Shown: positions 35,167-44,502 of the stretch, piece by piece | Position numbering within the stretch: the first letter of the stretch is position 1 | How the letters are laid out: each line of letters begins with the position of its first letter | Assembly: GCA_002083595.1 (NCBI GenBank) | Contig: MSXT01000039.1 | Coordinates: 1 to 45,072, forward strand | Source of the DNA: Proteobacteria bacterium ST_bin16 | GTDB taxonomy: Bacteria; Pseudomonadota; Gammaproteobacteria; Burkholderiales; Nitrosomonadaceae | DNA: 45,072 nucleotides | Direction: 5' to 3' | Notes under the pieces: generated by a model | Seen by the model: the letters and a program-made list of their open reading frames with translations, nothing else | What the model was told of the DNA's origin: nothing | Databases searched by the model: none | Program-made: the position numbers and the translations under genes

Positions 35167-36996
35167 TTACGGCTGGTGCGCATAAGCATGAATCGCCTGT
35201 TTTAATTGCAGGATTTCCGGTTGATTCAAGGTTTCGGTTTTGAGCAGCGCTTCCGCGGTTTGATCCAGCAAGGCACGGTTATTTTGCAGGATATTGATGG
35301 CGCGCTCCAAAGCCTGATCGACCAGCACGCGCACGGCAATATCGATTTTGTTCGCGGTTTCCTCACTGTAAGTTCGGCTTTGCGGCAATGCCATATTGGG
35401 TTGCAAGAAAGCTGACTGCTCACGGTCGTACGCCACATTACCCAGTGCTTCGCTCATGCCGTAACGCAGCACCATGGCACGCGCGATATCGGTGGCGCGC
35501 ACCAGATCATCCGCAGCACCCGTGGAAACCTCATGAAACACCACTTGTTCGGCCGCTCTACCGCCCAGCAGCACCGCCATTTTGTTCAGCAGTTCCACAC
35601 GCGTCATGAGATAGCGGTCTTCCGTAGGGCGTTGGATGGTATAACCCAAAGCACCGACACCGCGCGGAATAATCGATATCTTATGCACTTCATCGGTGCC
35701 CGGTAACGCAAGCGCTACCATGGCGTGACCGAGTTCATGAAAAGCGACGACACGCCGTTCGTTGGGATTGAGCAGGCGATTACGTTTTTCCAATCCGGCC
35801 ACGATACGCTCAATGGCGTTATTGAAATCGTCCATCGTTACCGATACCGCTGCGCGGCGTGTTGCGAGTAACGTTGCTTCATTGATCAAATTCGCCAGAT
35901 CCGCACCGGTAAACCCGGGAGTCAACGCAGCGATCTGCTCGATTTTGACATCGGTATTCAATTTCACTTTTTTCGCATGCACGGCAAGAATCTGTTCGCG
36001 CCCGGTTTTGTCGGGCCGGTCCACCAGCACTTGGCGGTCAAACCGTCCGGCGCGCAACAATGCAGGATCGAGAATCTCCGGCCGGTTGGTTGCAGCCAGC
36101 AGCACGATGCCGCTGCTGGAATCAAAACCATCCAATTCCGCCAGGAGTTGATTCAGGGTTTGTTCCTTCTCATCGTGCCCGCCACCCATGCCACCATAAG
36201 CACTGCGGGCACGCCCTAATGAATCCAATTCATCGATAAAAATGATCGCTGGCGCCATTTGCCGCGCTTGTTCAAACAGATCGCGCACCCGGGCTGCGCC
36301 GACACCGACAAACATTTCCACGAACTCCGAACCGGAAATGGAAAAGAACGGCACCCCCGCTTCTCCGGCTACGGCACGAGCCAGCAATGTTTTTCCGGTG
36401 CCAGGTGGTCCCACCAGTAAAATACCTTTCGGTGCACGCCCGCCCAAACGACCATAATCCACGGGATTTTTGAGGAAATTGATAATTTCCACCAATTCTT
36501 CCTTGGCTTCATCTACACCGGCAACATCGTCAAAGGTGACTTTGGTTTCTTTTTCGACAAAAACCTTGGCGCGGCTTTTACCGATCGACATCAAGCCGCT
36601 TCCCATACCGCCGCCCATTCGGCGAATCACAAACAACCAAATGCCGACAAAGATCGCCGTTGGCACGATCCACGACAGCAAATCGCGCAGCCAAGTGCTT
36701 TGCACCACTCCGGTATATACCACGTTGTGTTTATCCAGTATTTCCGCCAATTCCGGCTCCACTCGTGTGGTCACAAAATCTTTTAGTCCATCGGCATTTT
36801 TTTCTTTCAGCGTGCCAAAAATCTGATTCTGCGTTATCGCAATCTCAGCCACGCTGCCCTGCTCGAGCAGACGATGAAACTGGCTATACGGAATGGGTTT
36901 TACTTGAGTGTATTGCGAATAGAGATTTTGGATCAGCAGCAAACTTAACAATGCCACAATGACATACCAGAAGTTAACATGTGTTTTTTTGTCCAT
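35167..36996 (-). CDS. ftsH: ATP-dependent zinc metalloprotease FtsH
   Basis: The 609-residue membrane-anchored AAA protease has two N-terminal helices (about 9-24 and 108-126) with a periplasmic loop between them, the AAA module with Walker A GPPGTGKT (196-203), Walker B IIFIDELDSLG, a second region of homology ATNRPEILDPALLRAGRFDR, and the zinc site HELGH (420-424). It degrades membrane and unstable cytosolic proteins. The Walker B block ELDSLGRARSA differs from the DEIDAVGRQRG usual in the main housekeeping FtsH and it lacks a long C-terminal tail, so this may be a second, accessory copy. A GAGG lies seven bases before the ATG. Confidence 0.9.
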   Translation of the reverse strand: MDKKTHVNFWYVIVALLSLLLIQNLYSQYTQVKPIPYSQFHRLLEQGSVAEIAITQNQIFGTLKEKNADGLKDFVTTRVEPELAEILDKHNVVYTGVVQSTWLRDLLSWIVPTAIFVGIWLFVIRRMGGGMGSGLMSIGKSRAKVFVEKETKVTFDDVAGVDEAKEELVEIINFLKNPVDYGRLGGRAPKGILLVGPPGTGKTLLARAVAGEAGVPFFSISGSEFVEMFVGVGAARVRDLFEQARQMAPAIIFIDELDSLGRARSAYGGMGGGHDEKEQTLNQLLAELDGFDSSSGIVLLAATNRPEILDPALLRAGRFDRQVLVDRPDKTGREQILAVHAKKVKLNTDVKIEQIAALTPGFTGADLANLINEATLLATRRAAVSVTMDDFNNAIERIVAGLEKRNRLLNPNERRVVAFHELGHAMVALALPGTDEVHKISIIPRGVGALGYTIQRPTEDRYLMTRVELLNKMAVLLGGRAAEQVVFHEVSTGAADDLVRATDIARAMVLRYGMSEALGNVAYDREQSAFLQPNMALPQSRTYSEETANKIDIAVRVLVDQALERAINILQNNRALLDQTAEALLKTETLNQPEILQLKQAIHAYAHQP

Positions 36997-37111
36997 TGTT
37001 CAACCTCGATTTATGGGTATGAAGAATTCTTGATAGCGCCATGACAAACGCCGTCATAAGATACCTCAAACCGGCATAAGTTTCAGCAAACCACAGGGGA
37101 TACTACGCGAG

Positions 37112-38449
37112 TTAGAAGCGCCAATCCATTTGCAGACCGCCGATATCGATTTGCTCGGCATACTTTCCGGCGAGAACATCGGCTGTCGTACCGCGATGAT
37201 TAATGCTGGCGTCGTTCATGAATAAGTGCGCGTATGCCGCATGGATATTGACATTCTTCATGACAGCATAAGTCAGTCCCGCGGTCAGCCAATAGCGGCT
37301 TGCATCGGGAATACGCGGTGAGCGGTCCCGGGCATTCGGAACCGGTGTCTGATCGTAGGCAAAACCCATCCGCGCGGTCCACTTATTGCTCTCGGAAAAA
37401 TAATTGACGCCAAAAGCATAACGCCAAGTATCGTTCCATTTTAGGTTTTGCACGTCATCCGATTGTGCCGATGCAAAATTGGTCCGTAGTTGCTGCACCA
37501 AACTCCAATGTGTCCACAATGCATCCGCGGAAACCGCCCAGCGCGGATTGAGACGATGCGACAAACCGAACAATACCGAATCCGGCAGCGTAACCGTCGT
37601 GCTTGTGCTGGTGTCAACGAGAATATTACCTTGTGTCAGCGCAATGGCCTTATCCGGTATCGTAAAGTTTGCATTTCCATGTATATCATGTGTAATTCTG
37701 GAGCGATAACTGACACCCAGCCGAGTGTTCTGATTCAATGTATAAAAAGCACCGAAATTGTAACCAAACCCAACACTGTCACCCTTTAGGGAAACATGTC
37801 CATCAGCGGCTTGTGGTCGAATCCCCTGACTGACGCAAGGTGCCGGTCCTAATGCTAGAAAGCAGGCGGGGCCGAGATCAATCGCGTTGGTCAACCGGGA
37901 TTGCAAATACTGGACGTTGAAGCCCGCGCCTAGCGAGAATTTATCGGTTACTTTAAAGGAAAGCGATGGATTGAAGTTAAAAGTCAGAATCTCCGAATCG
38001 AGCGCTTGATAGCGTCCTTTCCAATCTGAATCATAGCTATTGCGCGTACCAAAAGGGGTATTGAACCCGAAGCCGAAGGCTACCCGTTTTGTCAGTTCCT
38101 GCACATAATAAATATTCGGTACAAAAGCCAGGCTGGGTGAATCGCCGCCATTACCACCTTTCAACGGCGCGCCTCCCAAGAATGGGTTGAGATGTGAGGC
38201 GTCATTGTGAAAAACCGCGGAAGGTGCAATGACATATCCCGCGACCGAAACCAGCCGACCGCGCACTTGACTCATCGCAGCCGGGTTAAAGAACACCATG
38301 CTGCCGTCGTCCGTGTTAGTGGGTGCACCGGAAAACGCTTGTCCCAGCTCCTTGACACTTTGTTCCATCACGGCAATGCCCGCGCCGCGTATCGAAGTAG
38401 AGACAATCAACAGAACCAAACCCGCAAGCCAGAAAATACTTCGCTCCAA
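37112..38449 (-). CDS. FadL-family outer-membrane transport protein
   Basis: The 445-residue protein has an N-terminal signal (hydrophobic 6-20, cleavage near SIRG|AG) and a mature start AGIAVMEQSVKELGQAFSG with NPAAMS, the features of FadL/TodX-type channels. It ends in Phe after DWRF, as outer-membrane barrels do. FadL proteins carry long-chain fatty acids or hydrophobic compounds across the outer membrane. The apparent start is a TTG, because in-frame stop codons lie upstream and no ATG or GTG is available. The substrate is uncertain; no fatty-acid degradation genes are adjacent. Confidence 0.85.
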   Translation of the reverse strand: MERSIFWLAGLVLLIVSTSIRGAGIAVMEQSVKELGQAFSGAPTNTDDGSMVFFNPAAMSQVRGRLVSVAGYVIAPSAVFHNDASHLNPFLGGAPLKGGNGGDSPSLAFVPNIYYVQELTKRVAFGFGFNTPFGTRNSYDSDWKGRYQALDSEILTFNFNPSLSFKVTDKFSLGAGFNVQYLQSRLTNAIDLGPACFLALGPAPCVSQGIRPQAADGHVSLKGDSVGFGYNFGAFYTLNQNTRLGVSYRSRITHDIHGNANFTIPDKAIALTQGNILVDTSTSTTVTLPDSVLFGLSHRLNPRWAVSADALWTHWSLVQQLRTNFASAQSDDVQNLKWNDTWRYAFGVNYFSESNKWTARMGFAYDQTPVPNARDRSPRIPDASRYWLTAGLTYAVMKNVNIHAAYAHLFMNDASINHRGTTADVLAGKYAEQIDIGGLQMDWRF

Positions 38450-38806
38450 AGAACGATCAGTTATAGATAGCGTTTTAATAGATTAATCTCCATAATTTTC
38501 TCGATCGATTGAAAATTCACTGTTTTAATCCGGGTGATCCTTACCGCTGTGAAGGTTTTCTTTACTTACATAAAATTCAAAGTATAATTTTCTGATTCTC
38601 AATAAGAATATTCTTACGTGTGTAGCAATGAGTATTTTTCATTCGCAATCCAGGTTGCATTATGTCATTGAAATAAAATGCTTACAATTCCTCAGCGATC
38701 TAGTTGTTTATTTTAAATTTTGGTTATCCTCGCAATTCGCAAATAGTTCTAAACTCTTTGGAAAATCATCCGACAAACTGCGTACGATTTTCATCATTTG
38801 TCCGCA
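38450..38806. promoter_or_regulatory. Divergent promoter region with a perfect palindrome and a short leader frame
   Basis: This AT-rich 357-base region lies between the divergent FadL-type and PAS-GGDEF-EAL genes. TAAGAATATTCTTA (38603-38616) is a perfect 14-base palindrome, a possible operator. On the minus strand an 11-codon frame (38493-38461) starts with ATG after a GAGAAAATT stretch and ends 12 bases before the TTG start of the FadL-type gene; it may be a leader peptide or chance. Nothing else credible was seen. Confidence 0.45.
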
Positions 38807-41431
38807 ATGAAAAATGATTACCGGGCGTCAGAGCTTAATCATCACACTGTAAATTCCTCCTTGCAGCAAAGCAATCATTCCACGGCATTATTGGCCGAAC
38901 AAGTAAAATTACTGTATCAGCAAGCTCCCAAGGCACTGGTTGTTACACTGATCACCTCCGCCGCGCTCGTTTTTATTTTCTGGGATCATGTTGCCAAGAC
39001 TTGGCTGTTGGGATGGTTAGCCGCAATTTATTCACTGACATTCATCAGATTTCTGTTGGTCAGATCCTATTTCCGTAAAAAGCCATCCACTGCCGAATCC
39101 GCTCGCTGGGGCCGGCAATTTCTAATCGGTACGTTATTTTCCGGCATACTTTGGGGCTCAACGGGCAGCATTTTCTTTGTCAACGGCAGCGCCACACACC
39201 AATTATTTCTCGCGTACTTATTGGGTGGCATGGTTGCGGGTGCGATGGCTAGTTTGTCATCTTACCGGGGCGCATTCCTGGCTTTTTCAATTCCCGCAGT
39301 CATTCCTTTTACTTATCAGGTCATCACGCACGAAAGCGATATACAGCTCGCGATTGCCTTTACTTATCTTATTTTTGTCTTTGCCATGGGCAGTATTTCC
39401 CATCGGCTGTATCAAACTGTCGCGGAATCACTTAAATTCCGCTTTGATAATTTCGATTTGCTGAAACGGCTGGTACAAGCGAAAAATCATCAACAAGCGA
39501 TCAATCAGGCATTACAAGCTGAAATCGCCGAAAAAGATCAGTCGCAACAAGCATTGAAAAACGTTAAGGAACAACTGGAGCAACGTGTCACGGAGCGCAC
39601 TCAAGCGCTCGCTTTGGCCAACGCTGTGTTACACCAGGAAAAAGAATTGTTTCAGGTCACTTTGGCCAGTATCGGCGATGCGGTCATCACGACCGATGCC
39701 GGTGGCAACGTCACCTACCTTAATCCGATTGCAGAGATATTTACCGGCTGGCGCAACCAGGATGCCAATGGCTTACCGTTGCAACAAGTATTCAACATTC
39801 TCGATAGCGTAAACCGGTCGGCTGTTGCCGACCCGCTGGTATGTTATAACGGAACATCGGGAGATCCGCAGAAACACCATGAGTGTTTGTTAATCCGCAA
39901 GGATAAGCAAGAATGGATTATCGATTACACTGTAGCGCCGATTCAGAATGAGCAACAGCATGTCATTGGAACCGTCCTGACATTCCGCGATGTCACGGAG
40001 CAACGTAAGCTGACGCAAAAACTAGCCTATCAGGCCGCGCATGATTCATTGACCGGCTTATTGAACCGTAAGGAATTTGAAACCCGCCTCGGCAAAATCC
40101 TGGCGGCAACACGCAAAAACGATTCACATGCACTGCTGTATCTCGATCTGGATCAATTCAAAATCATCAACGATACTTGCGGACACAGCGCCGGCGATGA
40201 ATTGCTGCGTCAAGTTACTGCATTGTTGCATGCCAAGCTGCGCACACGCGATACCTTGGCGCGTCTTGGCGGCGATGAATTCGGGGTCATCCTGGAGCAC
40301 TGCCCGCAGAACGAGGCGCTGCAGGTTGCGCAAGCATTACGCGAATTGGTGCAAAACTTTCGTTTTCAATGGCAAGGTAATACATTCAGCATTGGAGTCA
40401 GTATTGGATTGTTCCCCATCACGCACGCCAATGAAGGCCTCGCTTTTGCATTAAATGCAGCCGATAGCGCCTGCTATGCGGCAAAAGAACAAGGGCGTAA
40501 TCGAGTGCATGTATATCGAGCCGATACTGCACAGCAAAAATCCGGCGAGATGCCATGGCTGCCGCGCATCCAGCAAGCCATGATCGATCAGCGGCTGTGT
40601 TTATATTTCCAGCCGATTCAGTCGATTTCCAGCAGCAATGGCAAAGAGAAACACGGTGAAATCCTGTTGCGCTTGGAAGATGAACACGGCCATCTCGTCA
40701 TGCCAGGGGCATTCTTACCTGCTGCTGAACGGCATGACCATATGCTGATCATCGATCGTTGGGTATTGGAACAGTCATTTAAATTAATCAAGGCACATGC
40801 GCACCACCAATCCAACGTCATCTATACCATCAATTTATCCGCGCAAGTACTTGAGAGCGCGGATTTTCTCGATTTCACCGTGAACACCATCAAAGCCAGC
40901 AAGTTAAGTCCTGCTGGTATTTGCTTTGAAATCACAGAACATATCGCATTGACTGAAATGAACCACGCAGTACGTTTTGTGACCACGTTAAAAGAACTCG
41001 GATGCCGTTTTTCGATGGACAATTTCAGTGGCGGCTTGTCATCATTCGGATATCTGAAAAATATTCCGCTCGATTATCTGAAAATCGACGGCCGGTTGAT
41101 CAAAAACATGCTTTCCGATCCGGTCGATCAAGCCATGGTTGAATCGATCAATCACATTGGCCACGTGATGCGGCTTAAAACCATCGCCGAATGGGTCGAA
41201 AACGATCAGACTTTACAGCTGCTGGAAAATATGGGCATCGACTATGCCCAAGGTTACTGGATTGCCGAGCCTTATCCTATTGATTCCAAGGCAATGAAAT
41301 TCCCGGTTAACGATAAACTCGGCAATCAGGAAGTTAAGCGTGAAGAAGCTGGGAAACAGTATCAGGACTCACAACAGAACGATCAAACTCAGACCGGCAA
41401 GCAAGAAATCATAAGGCAAATCGTGCATTAA
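38807..41431 (+). CDS. Membrane PAS-GGDEF-EAL cyclic-di-GMP protein
   Basis: The 874-residue protein (ATG 38807; a TTG three codons earlier is less likely) begins with about six membrane helices (about 45-205), then a coiled coil (about 220-280), a PAS domain (about 285-400), a GGDEF domain and an EAL domain. The GGDEF signature GGDEF (488-492) is intact, with the inhibitory site RTRD five residues before, so cyclase activity is likely. In the EAL domain the signature is EILL, and the usual DDFG motif reads DNFS (738-741), losing the second Asp; NLSAQ, FEITEH, DYLKIDG, AEWVEN and AQGY remain. Phosphodiesterase activity may be reduced. It likely controls biofilm or motility through c-di-GMP. 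Confidence 0.9.
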   Translation: MKNDYRASELNHHTVNSSLQQSNHSTALLAEQVKLLYQQAPKALVVTLITSAALVFIFWDHVAKTWLLGWLAAIYSLTFIRFLLVRSYFRKKPSTAESARWGRQFLIGTLFSGILWGSTGSIFFVNGSATHQLFLAYLLGGMVAGAMASLSSYRGAFLAFSIPAVIPFTYQVITHESDIQLAIAFTYLIFVFAMGSISHRLYQTVAESLKFRFDNFDLLKRLVQAKNHQQAINQALQAEIAEKDQSQQALKNVKEQLEQRVTERTQALALANAVLHQEKELFQVTLASIGDAVITTDAGGNVTYLNPIAEIFTGWRNQDANGLPLQQVFNILDSVNRSAVADPLVCYNGTSGDPQKHHECLLIRKDKQEWIIDYTVAPIQNEQQHVIGTVLTFRDVTEQRKLTQKLAYQAAHDSLTGLLNRKEFETRLGKILAATRKNDSHALLYLDLDQFKIINDTCGHSAGDELLRQVTALLHAKLRTRDTLARLGGDEFGVILEHCPQNEALQVAQALRELVQNFRFQWQGNTFSIGVSIGLFPITHANEGLAFALNAADSACYAAKEQGRNRVHVYRADTAQQKSGEMPWLPRIQQAMIDQRLCLYFQPIQSISSSNGKEKHGEILLRLEDEHGHLVMPGAFLPAAERHDHMLIIDRWVLEQSFKLIKAHAHHQSNVIYTINLSAQVLESADFLDFTVNTIKASKLSPAGICFEITEHIALTEMNHAVRFVTTLKELGCRFSMDNFSGGLSSFGYLKNIPLDYLKIDGRLIKNMLSDPVDQAMVESINHIGHVMRLKTIAEWVENDQTLQLLENMGIDYAQGYWIAEPYPIDSKAMKFPVNDKLGNQEVKREEAGKQYQDSQQNDQTQTGKQEIIRQIVH

Positions 41432-41482
41432 CCTGAACTTATCACGTTAAGTACACTGATTTACCTTAGATTTTTACTTAAA

Positions 41483-42280
41483 TTATTTGGTCGAAGAGAT
41501 AACTCGGCCATTCAGATTCTGCGGTGATCTGGCATTATCCGTATAGAATCCCTTGAGTTGTGAAAGCTGTGCCGCAGATATCGAAATGCTGTCCAACAAA
41601 AGGTACCATTGCACACCTTCACTGCAAGGCGGCGTTGTTAAAGAGCCAGCGAACGATACATAATCAAACGTATTATGACCAAGCGGTGGTAATAATGTGG
41701 TTGGATCAATCCGAATGCCGGTGGGATTAGCATTTTGATCACCCCCTGTAGCGGGCATATTGTTTAAAATAGTCTGCAATGTCGCATTTTCTTCCCCTAC
41801 GGTTAACGCAACACCCAAAACGATGAGCCGCCCATCCGGGCTGACATGAACAAAATGTAATTCCGCCGGAAACTTCACGCCGCCTACTGCATGTTCGCTG
41901 GGCTCATGAAAGTGAAACTGAACCAGCGGATACGATTCCTCCCCGATTTTCAGCTCGCCTTTATAATGCGTTGAGGTATTAACCTGAACTGCGTGGCCGG
42001 TATTGAAGAATACCGGGGTGTCCACATCGTACCAAACCTCCAGATTATTCAATTTACGGGTATTATCAATTCTCGCATCGGCTAAATCGACCGGCGACTG
42101 GTGTGAGCCGATACTGCATTCCGCGTACGGATAATTCAACGGCACGACGGTTTGTGATGGATCCTGAATCGCTCCCCAAGTTGCTTGTTCCTCATGAGTC
42201 CAGTGCGGAGCCGAAACAGCCGCCGCGGCATAACATACAAAAATTGCTGAAGCCAGATTTCTCAATACTTTTCTGTTCAT
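41483..42280 (-). CDS. Alpha-type carbonic anhydrase, periplasmic
   Basis: The 265-residue protein has a signal peptide (cleavage near AVSA|PH) and the alpha-carbonic anhydrase core. Zinc ligands His123 and His125 stand in QFHFHEPSEH and His142 in AELHFVH; the TTPPCSEGVQW segment and its paired Cys (Cys55) would form the usual disulfide. The enzyme interconverts CO2 and bicarbonate in the periplasm. In a urea-using organism this helps handle the CO2 released by urease and carbon supply. A GGAG seven bases before the ATG is seen. It lies 32 bases after a small secreted protein gene on the same strand, likely an operon. Confidence 0.93.
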   Translation of the reverse strand: MNRKVLRNLASAIFVCYAAAAVSAPHWTHEEQATWGAIQDPSQTVVPLNYPYAECSIGSHQSPVDLADARIDNTRKLNNLEVWYDVDTPVFFNTGHAVQVNTSTHYKGELKIGEESYPLVQFHFHEPSEHAVGGVKFPAELHFVHVSPDGRLIVLGVALTVGEENATLQTILNNMPATGGDQNANPTGIRIDPTTLLPPLGHNTFDYVSFAGSLTTPPCSEGVQWYLLLDSISISAAQLSQLKGFYTDNARSPQNLNGRVISSTK

Positions 42281-42312
42281 TGGTTATCTCCAATTTGCAA
42301 ATCGCTATTCGA

Positions 42313-42534
42313 TTAACACGTATGTTTCTTGCAATAATCCACCATCGACGGTTTCTTGTCCTTATCGGAATCTTGTACCGATTGAGAATTTTCCTTTTTG
42401 GTCGATGAACTCGATTGTGAAGTTTGTGTTTGTTGATTGGAATCAGCAGATGATTTTGAACTGTTCGATCCGGATTCCGCAAAACACGAAACACTTAAAC
42501 TCATGGCGATAGCCAAAAATATTTTTATCAGCAT
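42313..42534 (-). CDS. Small secreted Ser/Gln-rich protein
   Basis: This is a 73-residue protein with an N-terminal signal sequence (MLIKIFLAIAMSLSVS, cleavage near CFA|ES), a low-complexity Ser/Gln/Asn/Lys middle and a C-terminal VDYCKKHTC with two cysteines four residues apart. I do not recognise a family. GAGGAAATT precedes the ATG. It lies 32 bases upstream of the carbonic anhydrase gene and is probably in the same transcript. The two Cys could bind metal or form a disulfide. The role is unknown. Confidence 0.65.
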   Translation of the reverse strand: MLIKIFLAIAMSLSVSCFAESGSNSSKSSADSNQQTQTSQSSSSTKKENSQSVQDSDKDKKPSMVDYCKKHTC

Positions 42535-42928
42535 AATTTCCTCGTTTATAAAGAAGTTTCGTTACCCTTTCCGTTGCAGGAAAGGGCACCATATCATGAT
42601 AAATGTAAATAAAATGTCAAGAAAAAATACGTTTTTTGTGAAAAATATGTTAATTAAAACAACTGTTAGTAGTAATGTTATTATAAATTAGGTTAAGAAT
42701 TAGCCCGTAAAACCGCCATAAGGAAAACTAATATCTATTGACCAGCTAGGGAAGGATGAGGATAAAAATCTGGTGATAATTTTTTCTTTAATCAAAAAAC
42801 GCTGATAAAGATCGCAAACGATGGCCAGACAAAGTGAAATCAGACCCGGTTTACGCGTGATGAATGAGCATCTTGATGCTTAATTTCAGCGCAACATGAT
42901 CGAGCCACGCTAGTTTTTCACAGCTTTC
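42535..42928. other. Intergenic region upstream of the small secreted protein
   Basis: This 394-base AT-rich gap contains CCCTTTCC (42565-42572) and GGAAAGGG (42579-42586), a perfect eight-pair hairpin with a six-base loop. It lies about 30 bases upstream of the small secreted gene's ATG on the minus strand and so falls in its leader. It may be a leader structure or operator. The rest shows no credible coding frame. Confidence 0.5.
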
Positions 42929-43450
42929 TTAACAACGCGTATCTTTCTTTTCAAGATATTCAATCGTCAATCCGGCAATTTTAGGCGTGCCAAGATACGC
43001 CGGATAAGTTTCAATCCGGCCGGTACAGTAATAACCCCTGCGTTGATAAAATTCGATCAATTCGGTGCGCTGTGATATCACGAACATGACAAATTGATGC
43101 ACATTCATAACGCTGCTGGCAAAAGTTTCCGCTTGTTCGAGCATGTATTTTCCAAGTCCCTGTCCTTGCAGATCCGGATGAACCGAAAAAAAACCGATGT
43201 ACGCATGCTCTTTTTCTGGTGCGACATAAATGCACGACGCCAGCATGGAAGGCAGGTTAACGACAAAAAAATGCGCACCGGAATTTTGCATGGCGGTTTC
43301 GATTTCCTGCCGGTTGGTTCTATCGCCTTGAATAATCGCCGCCTCGGTTGTCCAACCGGCGTTTCCGCGATACGTCAGATTGATCAGATCGCTGATTGCC
43401 TGCGCTTGATCAACACTGGCTTTTTCAAAACGAAAAGCGGAGAAATCCAT
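42929..43450 (-). CDS. GNAT-family N-acetyltransferase
   Basis: The 173-residue single-domain acetyltransferase has the acetyl-CoA loop in VHPDLQGQGLGKYMLEQAE (about residues 91-109) and the IEFYQRRGYY segment typical of the C-terminal half of the fold. The substrate is unknown. It is read toward the carbonic anhydrase group with its own promoter region likely upstream. The start ATG at 43450 follows a weak ribosome site. Confidence 0.82.
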   Translation of the reverse strand: MDFSAFRFEKASVDQAQAISDLINLTYRGNAGWTTEAAIIQGDRTNRQEIETAMQNSGAHFFVVNLPSMLASCIYVAPEKEHAYIGFFSVHPDLQGQGLGKYMLEQAETFASSVMNVHQFVMFVISQRTELIEFYQRRGYYCTGRIETYPAYLGTPKIAGLTIEYLEKKDTRC

Positions 43451-43491
43451 TCGCTATCAGTGAATTTTACGGGTGATACGGCTGCAGGATT

Positions 43492-43875
43492 CTAACCGAG
43501 ACCTAATACCGGGCTTTTGGTGATTGCAACCAGCACAATGTAAATAAACACGCATTGTGCCGCCACCCAGGCGATAATTTTTGCCCGCCGGGTTTTGCCG
43601 AAGCGCATCGCCACCATACCCAGAGCAATATACAGCAGCAAACCGGCAACTTTGGCGGTTAACCAGGAATCCTGCAGCGGATTTTGCTGAATGGCCATCG
43701 CCAGAAAGACCGCGCTGGTCAGCAGAACGGTATCGATGATATGCGGCAGAATCTTGACCCAGCGTTGGCGTAAATTCGTTGAATCCCGGATCAACCAGAT
43801 TCCACGCAGGAAAAATAATGAGTAACTGAGTATCACGCTACTGACGTGAATCATTTTCAACAATGCGTAACTCAC
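43492..43875 (-). CDS. SirB2-family small membrane protein
   Basis: From GTG 43875 the product has 127 residues and about four membrane helices; it begins VSYALLKMIHVSSVILSYSLF, the usual SirB2-family N-terminus. GGGAG lies six bases before this GTG. A longer frame upstream overlaps the preceding gene in another phase and is not expected to be coding. The start lies two bases after the preceding gene's stop, so the two are translated together. The molecular function of SirB2 proteins is not established. Confidence 0.75.
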   Translation of the reverse strand: MSYALLKMIHVSSVILSYSLFFLRGIWLIRDSTNLRQRWVKILPHIIDTVLLTSAVFLAMAIQQNPLQDSWLTAKVAGLLLYIALGMVAMRFGKTRRAKIIAWVAAQCVFIYIVLVAITKSPVLGLG

Positions 43876-43877
43876 AT

Positions 43878-44363
43878 TCAACTCCCGGCTATCAACCAGC
43901 CATGACTGCCTGCCACGGCACCGGCAATGGTAATTAAACTGAGTATTAATAAGAACAAGTGCTTGCGCTGAATTCTGGCAAATGTTTCCGGTGAAACGTC
44001 TTGCTGTACCGGGGTTGCGCCTTGCCTGCGGCGTCCACACGGTTCCATGACGAACAACATCACGCTAAACAGCAGCCAGATCGCTACCATCATGTGCATC
44101 CACCAGTATTGCCACTGCATGAAACGTTGCCAGGCATCGAGCACATAAACCATGTAGAAACCGCTCAACCCAACGATCAACGTAGAAAAACGCGCTTGCG
44201 CGGCAAACCGCTGCCGGAAACGGGAAAAAAATACCATTGCATCCGTGGCCGACTGCATGCGCGCCAAAGTTGGCAACAACACAAACGTCACCATTGCAAC
44301 GCCGCCTATCCAAAGCACGATGCCCAATACGTGCAATACTCGGGCTAAAACAAAATCATCCAT
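43878..44363 (-). CDS. CopD-like integral membrane protein
   Basis: From ATG 44363 the product has 161 residues with about four helices. The N-terminal LHVLGIVLWIGGVAMVTFV resembles the H-x2-G-x3-WxGG block of the CopD/HemJ-like superfamily, and the two Met-rich segments near the centre (MQWQYWWMHMM) could face a metal or haem. A longer in-frame start (44390) adds nine polar residues. It is coupled to the SirB2-like gene downstream. A role in copper handling is possible; haem-linked membrane function is an alternative. Confidence 0.6.
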   Translation of the reverse strand: MDDFVLARVLHVLGIVLWIGGVAMVTFVLLPTLARMQSATDAMVFFSRFRQRFAAQARFSTLIVGLSGFYMVYVLDAWQRFMQWQYWWMHMMVAIWLLFSVMLFVMEPCGRRRQGATPVQQDVSPETFARIQRKHLFLLILSLITIAGAVAGSHGWLIAGS

Positions 44364-44502
44364 TCGATTTTTCTTACCGCTTAAGAACAAACTTGGAAAT
44401 CATAGCAAATACTCTGTCGTATATTACGCATGCACATTTCATACAATGTGCCGTGACACACAGATCGCGTTAATTCGTCACAATCATTCAACCGGTAATC
44501 GG

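Noticed and set aside
38628..38810. 60-codon plus-strand frame before the PAS-GGDEF-EAL gene
   Set aside because: It has no ribosome site and no recognisable pattern, and lies in the AT-rich divergent promoter region.
43876..44040. Upstream extension of the SirB2-like frame
   Set aside because: It overlaps the preceding membrane protein gene in another phase, is rich in Arg and Cys without pattern, and a GTG with a good ribosome site lies at 43875.
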